Shown: positions 1 through 8,888, counted from the first letter of the stretch. The stretch is DNA of 64,000 bases from Cognatitamlana sp035818475 (GCF_035818475.1 NZ_JAYMGV010000004.1:124001-188000); one strand, 5' to 3'. The notes: a model not told the origin generated them from the sequence alone. Numbers and translations: made by a program.

Positions 1-1
1 T

Positions 2-742
2 ACAGGTATTGAAAAACAATATTTTGCTGTTAATAAGGAAACTAAAGAAGTAGAGCCGTTTCAAAGCAAAGAATTACGCGATATATCAATAAAAACAAAA
101 ACTCACGTAAAACCAACGGAGAAATTAACTGAATCTAAAAAGCCTGAAATAGTAAAAAACGTAGCACTAATTTATGTTAGTAATGGGGATAATGAAAAGG
201 CTTTAGCAGCAATGAAAGATGCAAGAGCAGAGAGCCCTAATGATGTTAACTTAGTTTTATCAGAGGCCAATGTTCATTATGAAATGGGCAATACAGAAGA
301 ATTTAAAGCATTATTACAAAAGGCAACGGAAATGGATCCTACCAACCCTGAATTACAATACAATTTAGGAGTTATAGCTACAGATTCAGATCACCCTGAG
401 GAGGCCAAGCAGCACTATCAAAAGGCCATTGAATTAGACCCTAAATATATTAATGCCTACATAAATATTGCAGCATTAATTTTATCAGAAGAGAAACCTA
501 TTCTTGAAGAAATGAATGGTTTAGGAACATCAGAGGCTGATAATAAACGTTATGATGAATTAAAAGAAAAAAAACAAAGCTTATATAAGGATGCAGTACC
601 TTATTTGTCTCAGGCATTAGATATGGATGCTGAAAATATTAATGCAGCTAAAACGCTAATGAATATTTACAGTATACTCGGCGAAACGGATAAATATAAG
701 AGTTTAAAGGATAAAGTTGAAGCTATAGAAGGCGCTCAATAA
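2..742 (+). CDS. TPR-repeat protein, 5' end outside window
   Basis: The frame is open from base 2, so the gene starts before the window; the first internal ATG at 212 is not the true start. The visible part is an approximately 65-residue linker rich in Lys and Glu, followed by at least three tetratricopeptide-type helix pairs. Typical TPR spacing is seen around 'NPELQYNLGVIATDSDHPEE' and 'AIELDPKYINAYINIAALIL'. TPR arrays mediate protein-protein contacts, and no catalytic domain is visible. It ends just before a hairpin terminator shared with the convergent peptidase gene. The specific role is unknown because the N-terminus, including any signal peptide, is missing. Confidence 0.85.
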   Translation, partial: TGIEKQYFAVNKETKEVEPFQSKELRDISIKTKTHVKPTEKLTESKKPEIVKNVALIYVSNGDNEKALAAMKDARAESPNDVNLVLSEANVHYEMGNTEEFKALLQKATEMDPTNPELQYNLGVIATDSDHPEEAKQHYQKAIELDPKYINAYINIAALILSEEKPILEEMNGLGTSEADNKRYDELKEKKQSLYKDAVPYLSQALDMDAENINAAKTLMNIYSILGETDKYKSLKDKVEAIEGAQ

Positions 743-768
743 TATTATAATCCACATAAGTAATATAA

Positions 769-795
769 AAAAACCGCTTTTAAGCGGTTTTTTTA
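769..795. terminator. Bidirectional intrinsic terminator
   Basis: A 9-bp perfect stem (771-779 with 782-790, core ccgctt/aagcgg) has a two-base loop and is flanked by A-rich and T-rich runs on both sides. It lies between two convergent genes and overlaps the stop codon of the minus-strand gene, so it can serve both. Confidence 0.85.
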
Positions 796-1542
796 TATTA
801 CTTTTTTAATTACGCGGAGCTTGTGTGTATGCGTTTTTTTATCCACATTATAGATGCCTGAATGATCTAACCTGTCAATTCTTACCTTGCCATGAGCATG
901 TATAATATAATTATCTTTCATAATGATTCCCACATGAACAATCAGGCCTTCGCTGTTATCAAAAAATGCCAGGTCCCCAGGTTCGCTCTCTTCAATAAAA
1001 CTAAGAGCTTCACCTTGGGTAGCTTGCTGTGAAGCATCCCTTAACAGCTTATATCCGTTAAGTTTATATACCATTTGTGTAAAACCGGAACAATCTATTC
1101 CAAAAGGTGTTTTACCGCCCCATAAATACGGTGTATTTAGGTACAAAAATGCTGTTTGGATAATATTTGATTTGTCATTTTTATTACTAATAGAATGACC
1201 GTCATAGGTATGATTTAAAAGAGAAAGTCCATTTAAAGTAACCCCCATTGAAATAGGAAAAAGTTGTTTGTTTTCATCTTCAATAAACTCCACCAGATCT
1301 GTAGAAAGTTTAGGTGCTTTTCCGTTAAGTGATTTGTACTGTTCTTCTGTAATTTCAACGTATTGTTTATTGTCTACCCAACCTTCATATTTATCAAAAG
1401 CAAGTCTGATCCTACTCCAGTTTTTGCGCTGTTCTAAAATTTTAAAAATTTCGCCATATAGCACTTGAGAAACCAATTCACTTGTGTCAGAAGGTTCATT
1501 TCTTAGAGGAACAATGCTTAAGTTACAAATACCGTATTGCAT
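793..1542 (-). CDS. NlpC/P60 (C40) cysteine peptidase with SH3-like domain
   Basis: 249 aa. The N-terminal half carries an SH3-like region (around 'NWSRIRLAFDKYEGWVDN'). The C-terminal half is an NlpC/P60 domain with the Cys nucleophile at about residue 151 in 'GIDCSGF', a His in 'IVHVGIIM' and the third polar residue region 'IIHAHGKVRI'. Family members cleave gamma-D-Glu-containing peptide bonds of peptidoglycan. No signal peptide is evident. That resembles the cytoplasmic YkfC-type dipeptidyl peptidases that recycle muropeptides, more than secreted autolysins. It lies 9 nt downstream of the thiolase gene on the same strand, so the two are probably co-transcribed. The exact substrate is inferred. 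Confidence 0.85.
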   Translation of the reverse strand: MQYGICNLSIVPLRNEPSDTSELVSQVLYGEIFKILEQRKNWSRIRLAFDKYEGWVDNKQYVEITEEQYKSLNGKAPKLSTDLVEFIEDENKQLFPISMGVTLNGLSLLNHTYDGHSISNKNDKSNIIQTAFLYLNTPYLWGGKTPFGIDCSGFTQMVYKLNGYKLLRDASQQATQGEALSFIEESEPGDLAFFDNSEGLIVHVGIIMKDNYIIHAHGKVRIDRLDHSGIYNVDKKTHTHKLRVIKKVI

Positions 1543-1551
1543 TAAATAAGC

Positions 1552-2733
1552 TTATGTACGTTCTATAATAATTGCTGATGCTCCACCGCCACCATTGCAT
1601 ATGGCTGCTGCACCAATTTTTGCATTATTTTGTTCTAAAACATTAAGCAATGTAATGATAATCCTTACACCGGAACACCCTAATGGATGACCTAAAGATA
1701 CGGCCCCACCATTTACATTTACATTGGAGTCTTTCAATCCCAATAGTTTTATATTGGCCAATCCAACAATTGAAAAGGCTTCGTTAAGTTCAAAAAAATC
1801 AACATCATTAATTGAAATTCCGGCTTTGTCCAAAGCTTTAGGCAGTGCTTTAGCCGGAGCTGTAGTAAACCATTCTGGCTCATGAGCAGCATCAGCATAA
1901 CTTTTAATAGTTGCTAAAGGTTGCAATCCTAATTCGTTAGCTTTTTCCTTACTCATTAAGACCATAGCGCCGGCGCCGTCATTAATGGTTGAAGCGTTAG
2001 CAGCAGTTACGGTGCCATCTTTTGTAAATGCAGGCCTTAACGATGGAATCTTTTCCATTTTTACATTAGTGTACTCTTCATCTTTAGATACAACGATGGG
2101 TTCACCACGGCGTTGTGGTACTTCAACAGAAACGACTTCCGTATTGAATTTCCCAGCTTCCCATGCAGTGGCTGATCGACTATAAGACTGGATGGCATAA
2201 GCATCTTGATCTTCTCTTGAAAACTCATATTTATTGGCACAAGCATCAGCACAAACCCCCATTGCATTTTGATCATAAGCATCTACCAGGCCATCTTTTT
2301 GCATACCATCTTCCATTTTGGCAGGTCCAAATTTAGTGGTAGAGCGCGCGTGATAATAATGTGGAATTAAACTCATGTTTTCCATACCACCGGCAACAAT
2401 GATACTAGCATCTCCCAAAGCAATAGATTGAGCAGCCTGCATAACCGCTTTCATACCTGAAGCACAAACTTTGTTCACTGTTGTGCAAGGTACCGTATTA
2501 GGTATACCGGCATAAATAGCAGCTTGTCTGGCAGGTGCCTGGCCTGTACCGGCTTGTACAACGTTGCCCATTAAAACTTCTTCAACTAATTCCGGTTTTA
2601 AATTTATTTTATTTAAAGCACCTTTTATAGCAATAGCTCCTAATTGTGGCGCTGGAATTGTTGATAAGGCTCCCAAAAAACTACCTATTGGGGTTCTTGC
2701 TGCTGAAACAATAACCACTTCTTTACTCATCAA
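1552..2733 (-). CDS. Acetyl-CoA C-acetyltransferase (thiolase)
   Basis: 393 aa, the normal length for a type II thiolase. All catalytic blocks are present: the nucleophilic Cys in 'NKVCASGMKAV' near residue 90, 'NEAFS' carrying the oxyanion-hole Asn, the general-base His in 'GGAVSLGHPLGCSG', and the second Cys in 'CNGGGGASA'. It condenses two acetyl-CoA or cleaves acetoacetyl-CoA in the cytoplasm. The sequence cannot separate an AtoB-like biosynthetic enzyme from a short-chain degradative one, so no symbol is given. Start: two adjacent Met codons open the ORF and either could be used. Confidence 0.93.
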   Translation of the reverse strand: MMSKEVVIVSAARTPIGSFLGALSTIPAPQLGAIAIKGALNKINLKPELVEEVLMGNVVQAGTGQAPARQAAIYAGIPNTVPCTTVNKVCASGMKAVMQAAQSIALGDASIIVAGGMENMSLIPHYYHARSTTKFGPAKMEDGMQKDGLVDAYDQNAMGVCADACANKYEFSREDQDAYAIQSYSRSATAWEAGKFNTEVVSVEVPQRRGEPIVVSKDEEYTNVKMEKIPSLRPAFTKDGTVTAANASTINDGAGAMVLMSKEKANELGLQPLATIKSYADAAHEPEWFTTAPAKALPKALDKAGISINDVDFFELNEAFSIVGLANIKLLGLKDSNVNVNGGAVSLGHPLGCSGVRIIITLLNVLEQNNAKIGAAAICNGGGGASAIIIERT

Positions 2734-2848
2734 TCTAATGTTTAAGTTTAGTACTTGCGAAAATAACGATTTTTTAATAAAAATTTGATTGATTCTACCA
2801 TTATAAAAAATGGTAAAAGCTTATAATTTTATTACATTTGATTCCAAT

Positions 2849-4903
2849 ATGAAAGACTTCATAAACAAATTATATAGAAATCATTCCTTGATTTATAAAG
2901 GTTTGCTATTTGTATTTACAACTTTTTTGATTGTATACTTGTTTCCTAAAAGCGGAAAGTTTAAGTACAATTTTGAAAAAGGAAAGCCCTGGCAATCTGA
3001 AAACTTATATGCCCCTTTTGATTTTGCAATAAAGAAAACCGAATCTGAAATTGCAAAAGAGGAAGAAGTGCTTACAAATGGAGCTATCTTGTATTTTGAT
3101 CTCGATAACACTGTACAGGATAAAGTGGTCACAGATTTTGAATCACAGTTTCAAGTTCAATTTTCAGACTCACTTCCAAGAGCCACTTTAAATACGTTGC
3201 ACAGATCTGGAACAGATATTATTAGAGAACTTTATACTTACGGTGTTTTAAGTGAAAGTTATGACTTTAATGATGATAGAAGCATAGTCATACTTGATGG
3301 GAGGGAAAAGAAATTAGATGGTGTTTTTTCAAATTTAATACCCCAAGACCATATAACCACCCTAATTGATAGGGTTTTAAAAATCTACAATATTACTGAG
3401 TATAAAACTGAGTTTGTAGCCTTGTTTTTTGACTTGATTGAGCCTAATATAGCATTCAATAAACAGTTTACAGATAAGGTTTTACAGGATGATCTGGATA
3501 AGATTTCATATACGCGGGGAAGTGTTGCCAGAGAAACATTAATAGTTTCAAAAGGCGAGGTTGTAGAAGGGGATAAATATCAAATTCTTAAATCTTTACA
3601 GTCAGAATATGAATCTCAGGTCTGGAACAAGGCAAACTATAATTGGGTATTATTTGCTTACACCTTATTAGTGGCATTAGCGCTTTTAATGTTGCTTCTG
3701 TTTTTAAGAAAATATAGAGTGAAAGTATTTGAAGATAATACCAAAGTGACTTTTATCTTTTTTAATATTTCACTTTTTATTTTTATTACAACTTTAGTGG
3801 TTAACTATAATTCTAAGTACATTTATATTATACCAATATGTGTTTTGCCCTTGGTGTTTAAGGCCTTTTTTGATGCCAGACTAGGGCTTTTTTCTCATGT
3901 TCTCACCGTGTTATTACTGGGTTTTATAGTTCCCAATAGCTATGAATATATGTTTTTACAAATTATAGCTGGTATTGTAACTATTCTTACGGTTTCAGAG
4001 TTGTATAAACGAGCTAATTTGTTTATTTCGGTAGGGCAGATTACACTTATTTATATTATAGCATATTTTGCCTTTTTTGTAATTCATGAAGGAAGTGTAG
4101 AAACATTAAAGTGGGAAACGTTTATCTGGTTTATTTTATGCGGACTTGCCACATTATTTGTACAACCTTTAATTTACATTTATGAAAAACTTTTTGGGTT
4201 AGTTTCAGATGTTTCGCTTTTAGAGCTATCAGATACCAATACAAAACTGCTTAAGGAGTTGGCTAACAAAGCACCGGGTACTTTTCACCATTCTCTTAAT
4301 GTTGCTAATCTGGCCGAAGCTTCTGCAAATGAAATAGGAGCTAATTCTATGCTGGTTAGAGTAGGAGCATTATATCATGATATTGGTAAGATGAAAAATC
4401 CAACATATTATACTGAAAATCAATCTACAGGTATAAACCCTCATGATGAACTATCTTCAAAGGAAAGTGCACAAATTATAACAGCTCACGTTATTAACGG
4501 TATTGAGATAGCCCGGAAAAATAATTTACCGGATAGAGTCATTGATTTTATACGGACACATCATGGAACAAGTGTGGTTTATTATTTTTATATGAAAGAG
4601 CAAAAGGCTTACCCTGAATTAGACATTGATAAGCATGATTTTAGTTACCCGGGACCTAAACCATTTAGTAAAGAAACAGCTATTTTGATGATGTGTGATA
4701 GTATTGAAGCAGCTTCAAAAAGTTTAAAGGAGCCTACATCTTCAAAAATTGAGGCATTTGTTGAAAATATTATAAATAAACAGATAGAAGAGGGACAATT
4801 TTTAAATGCTAATATTACTTTTAAGGAAATTCAATCTATTAAAAAAGTGCTAAAGCACAAGCTTGCAAATATTTATCATTTGAGAATAGAATATCCTGAA
4901 TAA
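2849..4903 (+). CDS. 7TM-HD phosphohydrolase, PgpH-like c-di-AMP phosphodiesterase
   Basis: About 684 aa from the ATG at 2849. A longer frame opens at 2810, but its extra 13 residues include TACATTTG (2833-2840), which matches the TAnnTTTG promoter box, and the hydrophobic segment follows more naturally from 2849. Layout: a signal-anchor helix near residues 15-35, a 7TMR-HDED extracytoplasmic domain to about 265, seven membrane helices to about 450, and a cytoplasmic HD domain. The metal-binding pairs are visible in 'FHHSLNVANLAE' and 'YHDIGKMKNP', followed by 'RTHHG'. In Listeria and other bacteria this architecture (PgpH) hydrolyses cyclic di-AMP. The nucleotide substrate here is inferred from that. 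Confidence 0.88.
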   Translation: MKDFINKLYRNHSLIYKGLLFVFTTFLIVYLFPKSGKFKYNFEKGKPWQSENLYAPFDFAIKKTESEIAKEEEVLTNGAILYFDLDNTVQDKVVTDFESQFQVQFSDSLPRATLNTLHRSGTDIIRELYTYGVLSESYDFNDDRSIVILDGREKKLDGVFSNLIPQDHITTLIDRVLKIYNITEYKTEFVALFFDLIEPNIAFNKQFTDKVLQDDLDKISYTRGSVARETLIVSKGEVVEGDKYQILKSLQSEYESQVWNKANYNWVLFAYTLLVALALLMLLLFLRKYRVKVFEDNTKVTFIFFNISLFIFITTLVVNYNSKYIYIIPICVLPLVFKAFFDARLGLFSHVLTVLLLGFIVPNSYEYMFLQIIAGIVTILTVSELYKRANLFISVGQITLIYIIAYFAFFVIHEGSVETLKWETFIWFILCGLATLFVQPLIYIYEKLFGLVSDVSLLELSDTNTKLLKELANKAPGTFHHSLNVANLAEASANEIGANSMLVRVGALYHDIGKMKNPTYYTENQSTGINPHDELSSKESAQIITAHVINGIEIARKNNLPDRVIDFIRTHHGTSVVYYFYMKEQKAYPELDIDKHDFSYPGPKPFSKETAILMMCDSIEAASKSLKEPTSSKIEAFVENIINKQIEEGQFLNANITFKEIQSIKKVLKHKLANIYHLRIEYPE

Positions 4904-4999
4904 AAATTATAAAAAAACAATTAAAATAGTTGCGTTCTTGTTGTGTTTGAGTTACATTTGCAACCGCAATTTTATTGCACAAGTTCTTAATATAATTTA

Positions 5000-5083
5000 G
5001 GAGAGGTGCCAGAGTGGTAATGGAGCAGATTGCTAATCTGTCAACGCGTAAGTGTTGCCCGGGTTCGAATCCCGGTCTCTCCG
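5000..5083 (+). tRNA. tRNA-Ser(GCT)
   Basis: The acceptor stem ggagagg pairs with tctctcc (one G-T). The anticodon loop TTGCTAA sits on a caga/tctg stem and gives GCT. There is a long class II variable arm, as expected for serine, and a T-arm cccgg-gttcgaat-ccgg. No CCA is encoded, usual for Bacteroidota. Confidence 0.95.
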
Positions 5084-5102
5084 CAATTTTAGATAACCAT
5101 TT

Positions 5103-5177
5103 CGGGGTGTAGCGTAGCCCGGTTATCGCGCCGCGTTTGGGACGCGGAGGTCGCAGGTTCGAATCCTGCCACCCCGA
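5103..5177 (+). tRNA. tRNA-Pro(TGG)
   Basis: The acceptor stem cggggtg pairs with caccccg. The anticodon stem ccgcg/cgcgg encloses loop TTTGGGA, giving TGG. The T-arm is canonical. It lies 19 nt after tRNA-Ser and is followed by a terminator, then by an integrase relic, so its 3' end is a plausible old attachment site. Confidence 0.95.
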
Positions 5178-5200
5178 CGAACCTAGTAATAGGTTAAAGC

Positions 5201-5236
5201 AAAACACTGTTAATTGTGTGATTATCAGTGTTTTTT
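5201..5236 (+). terminator. Terminator of the tRNA-Ser/tRNA-Pro unit
   Basis: aaaacactg (5201-5209) pairs with cagtgtttt (5226-5234) around a 16-nt loop and runs into a T-tract. Confidence 0.6.
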
Positions 5237-5289
5237 GTTTTTATGCATTTTATTTGATTCCAAATAAAAACATCTATTCTCATTAAAAA

Positions 5290-5310
5290 GGTGTGCAAAT
5301 CGGTGTGCAA
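5290..5310 (+). repeat. Short direct repeat ggtgtgcaa behind tRNA-Pro
   Basis: ggtgtgcaa occurs at 5290-5298 and again at 5302-5310, a 12-bp phase. It lies between the tRNA terminator and the integrase relic. Its position suggests a leftover recombinase-binding or attachment region, but nine bases twice is weak evidence alone. Confidence 0.4.
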
Positions 5311-5404
5311 TTGTTCGCTAAAAATGTACTAACTTTAAAGAGCTTTTAAGACATGATTTGACTTTCGTCTTTACAAATTATTGTTTAACAAAAAGTCATT
5401 TAAA

Positions 5405-5550
5405 ATGAAAACAAAAAGCACCTTCACTGTGATTTTATTTACCAGAAAATCAAGAAGCAAATCAGACGAAACTTCAGTTTATGTTTGAAACATCGTAAAA
5501 AGAAACGTTCAGAGATCTGTTTAAAGAGAGCTATTTTGGTGATCCATTAG
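5405..5550 (+). pseudogene. Relic of tyrosine recombinase (phage-type integrase), N-terminus only
   Basis: From the ATG at 5405 the frame reads MKTKSTFTVILFTRKSRSKS and continues to a TGA at 5486-5488. This resembles the arm-binding N-terminus common in Bacteroidota site-specific integrases. The match continues in another frame from about 5494 with RKKKRSEICLKRAILVIH, like the 'GKRAEISLKR' segment of these proteins, and then stops at 5548-5550. The catalytic domain (R...HxxR...Y) is absent. This is a frameshifted stump, and its place just behind tRNA-Pro fits integration at that tRNA. Identification rests on recalled family pattern, not a search. Confidence 0.6.
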
Positions 5551-5574
5551 GAGAATAAATTAAATGATTACTAA

Positions 5575-6117
5575 AACATCATCACTTTTTTAAATGACTT
5601 TGCTATAAATTATCCAGATTCTTTTGCAGTAAGACATTCGGTATTCTTATTGTCCTTGTCTCAAATTTCAGAGACTGTATTTATATTGGCTATTCCTTTT
5701 TTCTATAAAAAATTCGGAATTAAAATAGTGGCTTTAATTAGTATGATTGCTTGGGTCTTCAGGTTTGGTTTCTTTGGTGTAGGGAATCCAGAAGGTATTG
5801 GGTTAGGATTCTTGATAGCTTCTATGATAATCTATGGAATGGCATTTGATTTCTTTAATATTTCAGGGTCGTTGTATGTTGAAGAAGAAACCCCAGAAAG
5901 TGTGCGGTCAAGTGTGCAAGGTTTGTTTGCTTTAACCACTGGAGGGTTAGGACCCATTATTGGAGCTTATGCCAGTGGATGTGTCGTGGACTTTTTTACA
6001 GAGAATAGTGTGAAAAATTGGCCTACAATCTGGTTTGTTTTTGCTGGATATGTACTGGTTATAGCCTTGGTCTTTATAGTGTTTTTTAAGTATAGACATA
6101 GTTCTAAAGAAACTTAA
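5575..6117 (+). pseudogene. C-terminal half of an MFS nucleoside permease (NupG-like), 5' end lost
   Basis: The open frame starts after a stop at 5572-5574 with no good ATG and enters mid-protein at 'NYPDSFAVRHSVFLLS'. It then runs through several membrane helices ('ISETVFILAIPFFYKKFGIK', 'LFALTTGGLGPIIGAYASG') to a normal end. About 180 residues remain where nucleoside:H+ symporters of the MFS have about 400. The pattern 'FAVxHSVxLLSxSQISE' resembles NupG/XapB-type permeases. The missing half was probably removed when the integrase relic immediately upstream was left. A nucleoside permease fits the nucleoside and purine catabolic genes downstream. Translation from the TTG at 5650 would give a half-transporter, unlikely to work. 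Confidence 0.65.
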
Positions 6118-6178
6118 TCGCTTAAATAAAACTGCTTTTGATGAGTAGTTAAAAATATTTCAATCAATATATATACAC

Positions 6179-8236
6179 ATGAAAACAATGGGTAAAGAAA
6201 TAGACCAGATTGCGGCAGATAATATAAGAACATTAGCAGTAGCTATGGTAGAAAAGGCAAATTCAGGCCATCCTGGAGGCCCCATGGGCGGTGCAGATTT
6301 TATGCACATATTATACTCAGAGTTCTTTAATTATGACCCAACTGATATGGAGTGGCCGTTTAGAGATAGATTCTTTATGGATGCAGGCCATTTATCAACA
6401 CTGATGTATGCACAATACTACCTTTTAGGAAATTATACTAAAGAAGATTTAGAAAACTTTAGAAAGTGGGGGTCAGTTACACCGGGACACCCAGAAGTAG
6501 ATGTTAAAAGAGGTATAGAAAATACATCTGGACCATTAGGTCAAGGACATACTATGGGAGTAGGAGCAGCTATTGCGGCCAAGTTTTTGCAAGCTCGTTT
6601 TGGAGATTGGATGAATCATAAAATTTATGGATTTATATCAGATGGAGGTGTTCAGGAAGAAATATCACAAGGTGCAGGAAGAATTGCAGGCCATTTAGGA
6701 TTGAATAACTTTATTATGTTTTTCGATTCAAATGATATTCAATTATCAACTTCAACGGACGAAGTAACTACCGAAGATACAGCTATGAAATATGAATCAT
6801 GGGGGTGGAAAGTATTGACTATTGATGGGCATAATCATGATGAAATAAGAAAGGCATTAACCGATGCTAATAATGAAAAAGAGAAGCCAACATTAATCAT
6901 AGGAAAAACCATTATGGGTAAAGGTTGTGTTACAGCTAATGGAAATATATTTGAAGGCTATTGTGAATTACACGGACAACCCATAGGCGCAACAGGAGCA
7001 GATTATGAAAAAACCTTATTGAATTTAGGAGCTAACCCTGATAGTCCGTTTGATATTTATGAAGATGTCAATATATTTTATAAAGATATACTTAAGAGGA
7101 AAGTAGCACAAGCAGTAAAAAAGAAAGCAGAAATTCAAGCTTGGAGAAGTAACAACAAAGTGCTTTCAAATAAATTAAATTTCTTTTTATCGGGAGAACT
7201 TCCAGAATTAGATTTTGAATCTATTGAACACAAAGTTGGATTAGCAACAAGAGTCGCTTCATCAGGAGTACTAGGCTATTTAGCAGAACATGTTGAAAAT
7301 ATAATTGTGTCTTCAGCCGATTTATCAAATAGCGATAAAACTGACGGATTCTTAAAGAAAACCCATGCACTTAAAAAAGGTGATTTTAGTGGTTCTTTTT
7401 TACAAGCAGGTGTGGCGGAGTTAACTATGGCATGTATTGCCAATGGTATAGCTCTTCATGGAGGTGTTATACCAGTAGTAGCTACCTTTTTTGTGTTTTC
7501 AGATTATATGAAACCAGCTATTCGTTTAAGTGCTATTCAGGAATTACCGGTTAAGTATGTTTGGACACACGATGCTTTTAGGGTAGGTGAAGATGGTCCA
7601 ACGCATCAACCTATTGAACAAGAAGCACAAATTCGGTTATTAGAAAAATTGAAAAATCACAAAGGAGGGAATAGTTTCTTAGCCTTACGTCCAGCAGATT
7701 CTGTAGAAACAAGTATTGCATGGAAAATAGCTTTAGAAAACAAAAAAACACCAACAGGGTTAATATTATCAAGACAAGGTATTAAAGATATACCAGTACA
7801 ATGCAAACCGAGATATCAAGAAGCTTTAGCAGCACAAAAAGGAGGGTATTTAGTTAAAAAGGCAGAAAAACCAGATATAACTTTAGTTGCAAATGGATCA
7901 GAAGTAAGTACGCTTTTGGAAGCAGCAACACTATTAGAAACCTCAGAAGAGATACAAGTTAATGTGGCTTCAATCATTTCTGAAGGTTTGTTTAGAAATC
8001 AGTCTGGAGAATATCAAGCTAGTATCCTCCCTTTACATCTACCTTGTTTTGGGCTTACCGCTGGGCTACCCGTTAACCTTGAAGGTTTAGTTGGAGATAA
8101 AGGGAAGGTGTTCGGGTTAGAACATTTTGGGTATTCTGCGCCTGCACCTATTCTTGATGAAAAGTTTGGTTTTACTGGAGAAAAGGTATCTAAAGAAATT
8201 CTAAAGTACATGTCAGCATATAATAACAAAAGATAA
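6179..8236 (+). CDS. tkt: Transketolase
   Basis: 685 aa, full length. It transfers two-carbon ketol units between pentose, triose and hexose phosphates using thiamine diphosphate and Mg2+. Visible blocks are 'GHPGGPMGGADFM' near residue 30, 'GPLGQGHTMGVG', the cofactor motif 'SDGGVQEEIS' with downstream 'FDSNDIQLS', and the second half with 'THDAFRVGEDGPTHQPIEQE'. The usual GDG of the ThDP motif reads SDG here, with the metal-binding Asp kept. An alternative ATG lies three codons in. Together with the transaldolase and the purine nucleoside phosphorylase it would carry nucleoside-derived ribose into the pentose phosphate pathway. Bacteroidota often have more than one transketolase, so this may be a specialised copy. 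Confidence 0.93.
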   Translation: MKTMGKEIDQIAADNIRTLAVAMVEKANSGHPGGPMGGADFMHILYSEFFNYDPTDMEWPFRDRFFMDAGHLSTLMYAQYYLLGNYTKEDLENFRKWGSVTPGHPEVDVKRGIENTSGPLGQGHTMGVGAAIAAKFLQARFGDWMNHKIYGFISDGGVQEEISQGAGRIAGHLGLNNFIMFFDSNDIQLSTSTDEVTTEDTAMKYESWGWKVLTIDGHNHDEIRKALTDANNEKEKPTLIIGKTIMGKGCVTANGNIFEGYCELHGQPIGATGADYEKTLLNLGANPDSPFDIYEDVNIFYKDILKRKVAQAVKKKAEIQAWRSNNKVLSNKLNFFLSGELPELDFESIEHKVGLATRVASSGVLGYLAEHVENIIVSSADLSNSDKTDGFLKKTHALKKGDFSGSFLQAGVAELTMACIANGIALHGGVIPVVATFFVFSDYMKPAIRLSAIQELPVKYVWTHDAFRVGEDGPTHQPIEQEAQIRLLEKLKNHKGGNSFLALRPADSVETSIAWKIALENKKTPTGLILSRQGIKDIPVQCKPRYQEALAAQKGGYLVKKAEKPDITLVANGSEVSTLLEAATLLETSEEIQVNVASIISEGLFRNQSGEYQASILPLHLPCFGLTAGLPVNLEGLVGDKGKVFGLEHFGYSAPAPILDEKFGFTGEKVSKEILKYMSAYNNKR

Positions 8237-8267
8237 GATTAAAACACGACTGTAAAAGAACAATATT

Positions 8268-8888
8268 ATGGAAATAGACATATTAGGTTGGATTGGATAC
8301 ATAGCCTCAGGGGTTATAGCAGTATCTATGATGATGAATTCTATTGTGAAATTTAGATGGATTAATCTAATAGGAGCAGGAACCTTTGCTATTTATGGAT
8401 TACTGATTAACGCTTTGCCTGTTTTTGTTTTAAATGGGTTTATTGTTTCTGTAGATATTTACTTTCTTTTTAGAATATATACTAAAAGCCATCTTTTTGA
8501 CACACTTGAAATAAGAGGAGATAATAAATATCTATTGAAGTTTATTAATTATCATCAAGATGAGATTCAAAAATTTTTCCCAGACTTTGTTTATAAGCCG
8601 AAAATGAATACGGTAAGTTTTTTTGTATTGAGAAATATGGCTGTAACGGGATTGTTTTTGGCGCACCGAGAAAATGAAAACACCTTAAATGTTGGGCTTG
8701 ATTATGTTATACCAGAATATCGTGATCATAAAAATGGTAAATATGTGTACCATCGGTTAAAGGAACGTTTTATAAAAGAAGGATACAAAAAAGTAGTTTC
8801 AAAAAGTAGTGCATCAAAGCATATTAAATATTTAAAAAAAATAGGCTTCGAGGAAAAAAGTGATAATCTATTTGTAAAGGAACTATAA
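8268..8888 (+). CDS. YgjV-like membrane domain fused to GNAT-like domain
   Basis: 206 aa, starting 31 nt after the transketolase gene. Residues 1-75 form about three membrane helices resembling the YgjV family ('ILGWIGYIASGVIAVSMMM', 'INLIGAGTFAIYGLLINALP'). The rest is soluble and ends in 'YHRLKERFIKEGYKKVVSKS' and 'HIKYLKKIGFEEKSDNLFVK', the pattern of the last helix and strand of GNAT acyltransferases. The acetyl-CoA pyrophosphate loop is not clear-cut, so activity is uncertain. A shorter paralogue of the membrane part lies 1.5 kb downstream. The function of YgjV proteins is unknown. Its place among nucleoside genes suggests, without proof, a role with ribose or nucleoside metabolites at the membrane. 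Confidence 0.65.
   Translation: MEIDILGWIGYIASGVIAVSMMMNSIVKFRWINLIGAGTFAIYGLLINALPVFVLNGFIVSVDIYFLFRIYTKSHLFDTLEIRGDNKYLLKFINYHQDEIQKFFPDFVYKPKMNTVSFFVLRNMAVTGLFLAHRENENTLNVGLDYVIPEYRDHKNGKYVYHRLKERFIKEGYKKVVSKSSASKHIKYLKKIGFEEKSDNLFVKEL

Noticed and set aside
4839..5207. 122-aa minus-strand ORF with 'WQDSNLRPPRP' and 'RPGFEPG'
   Set aside because: It is the antisense of the two tRNA genes; these peptide strings are a well-known artefact of translating tRNA T-arms.
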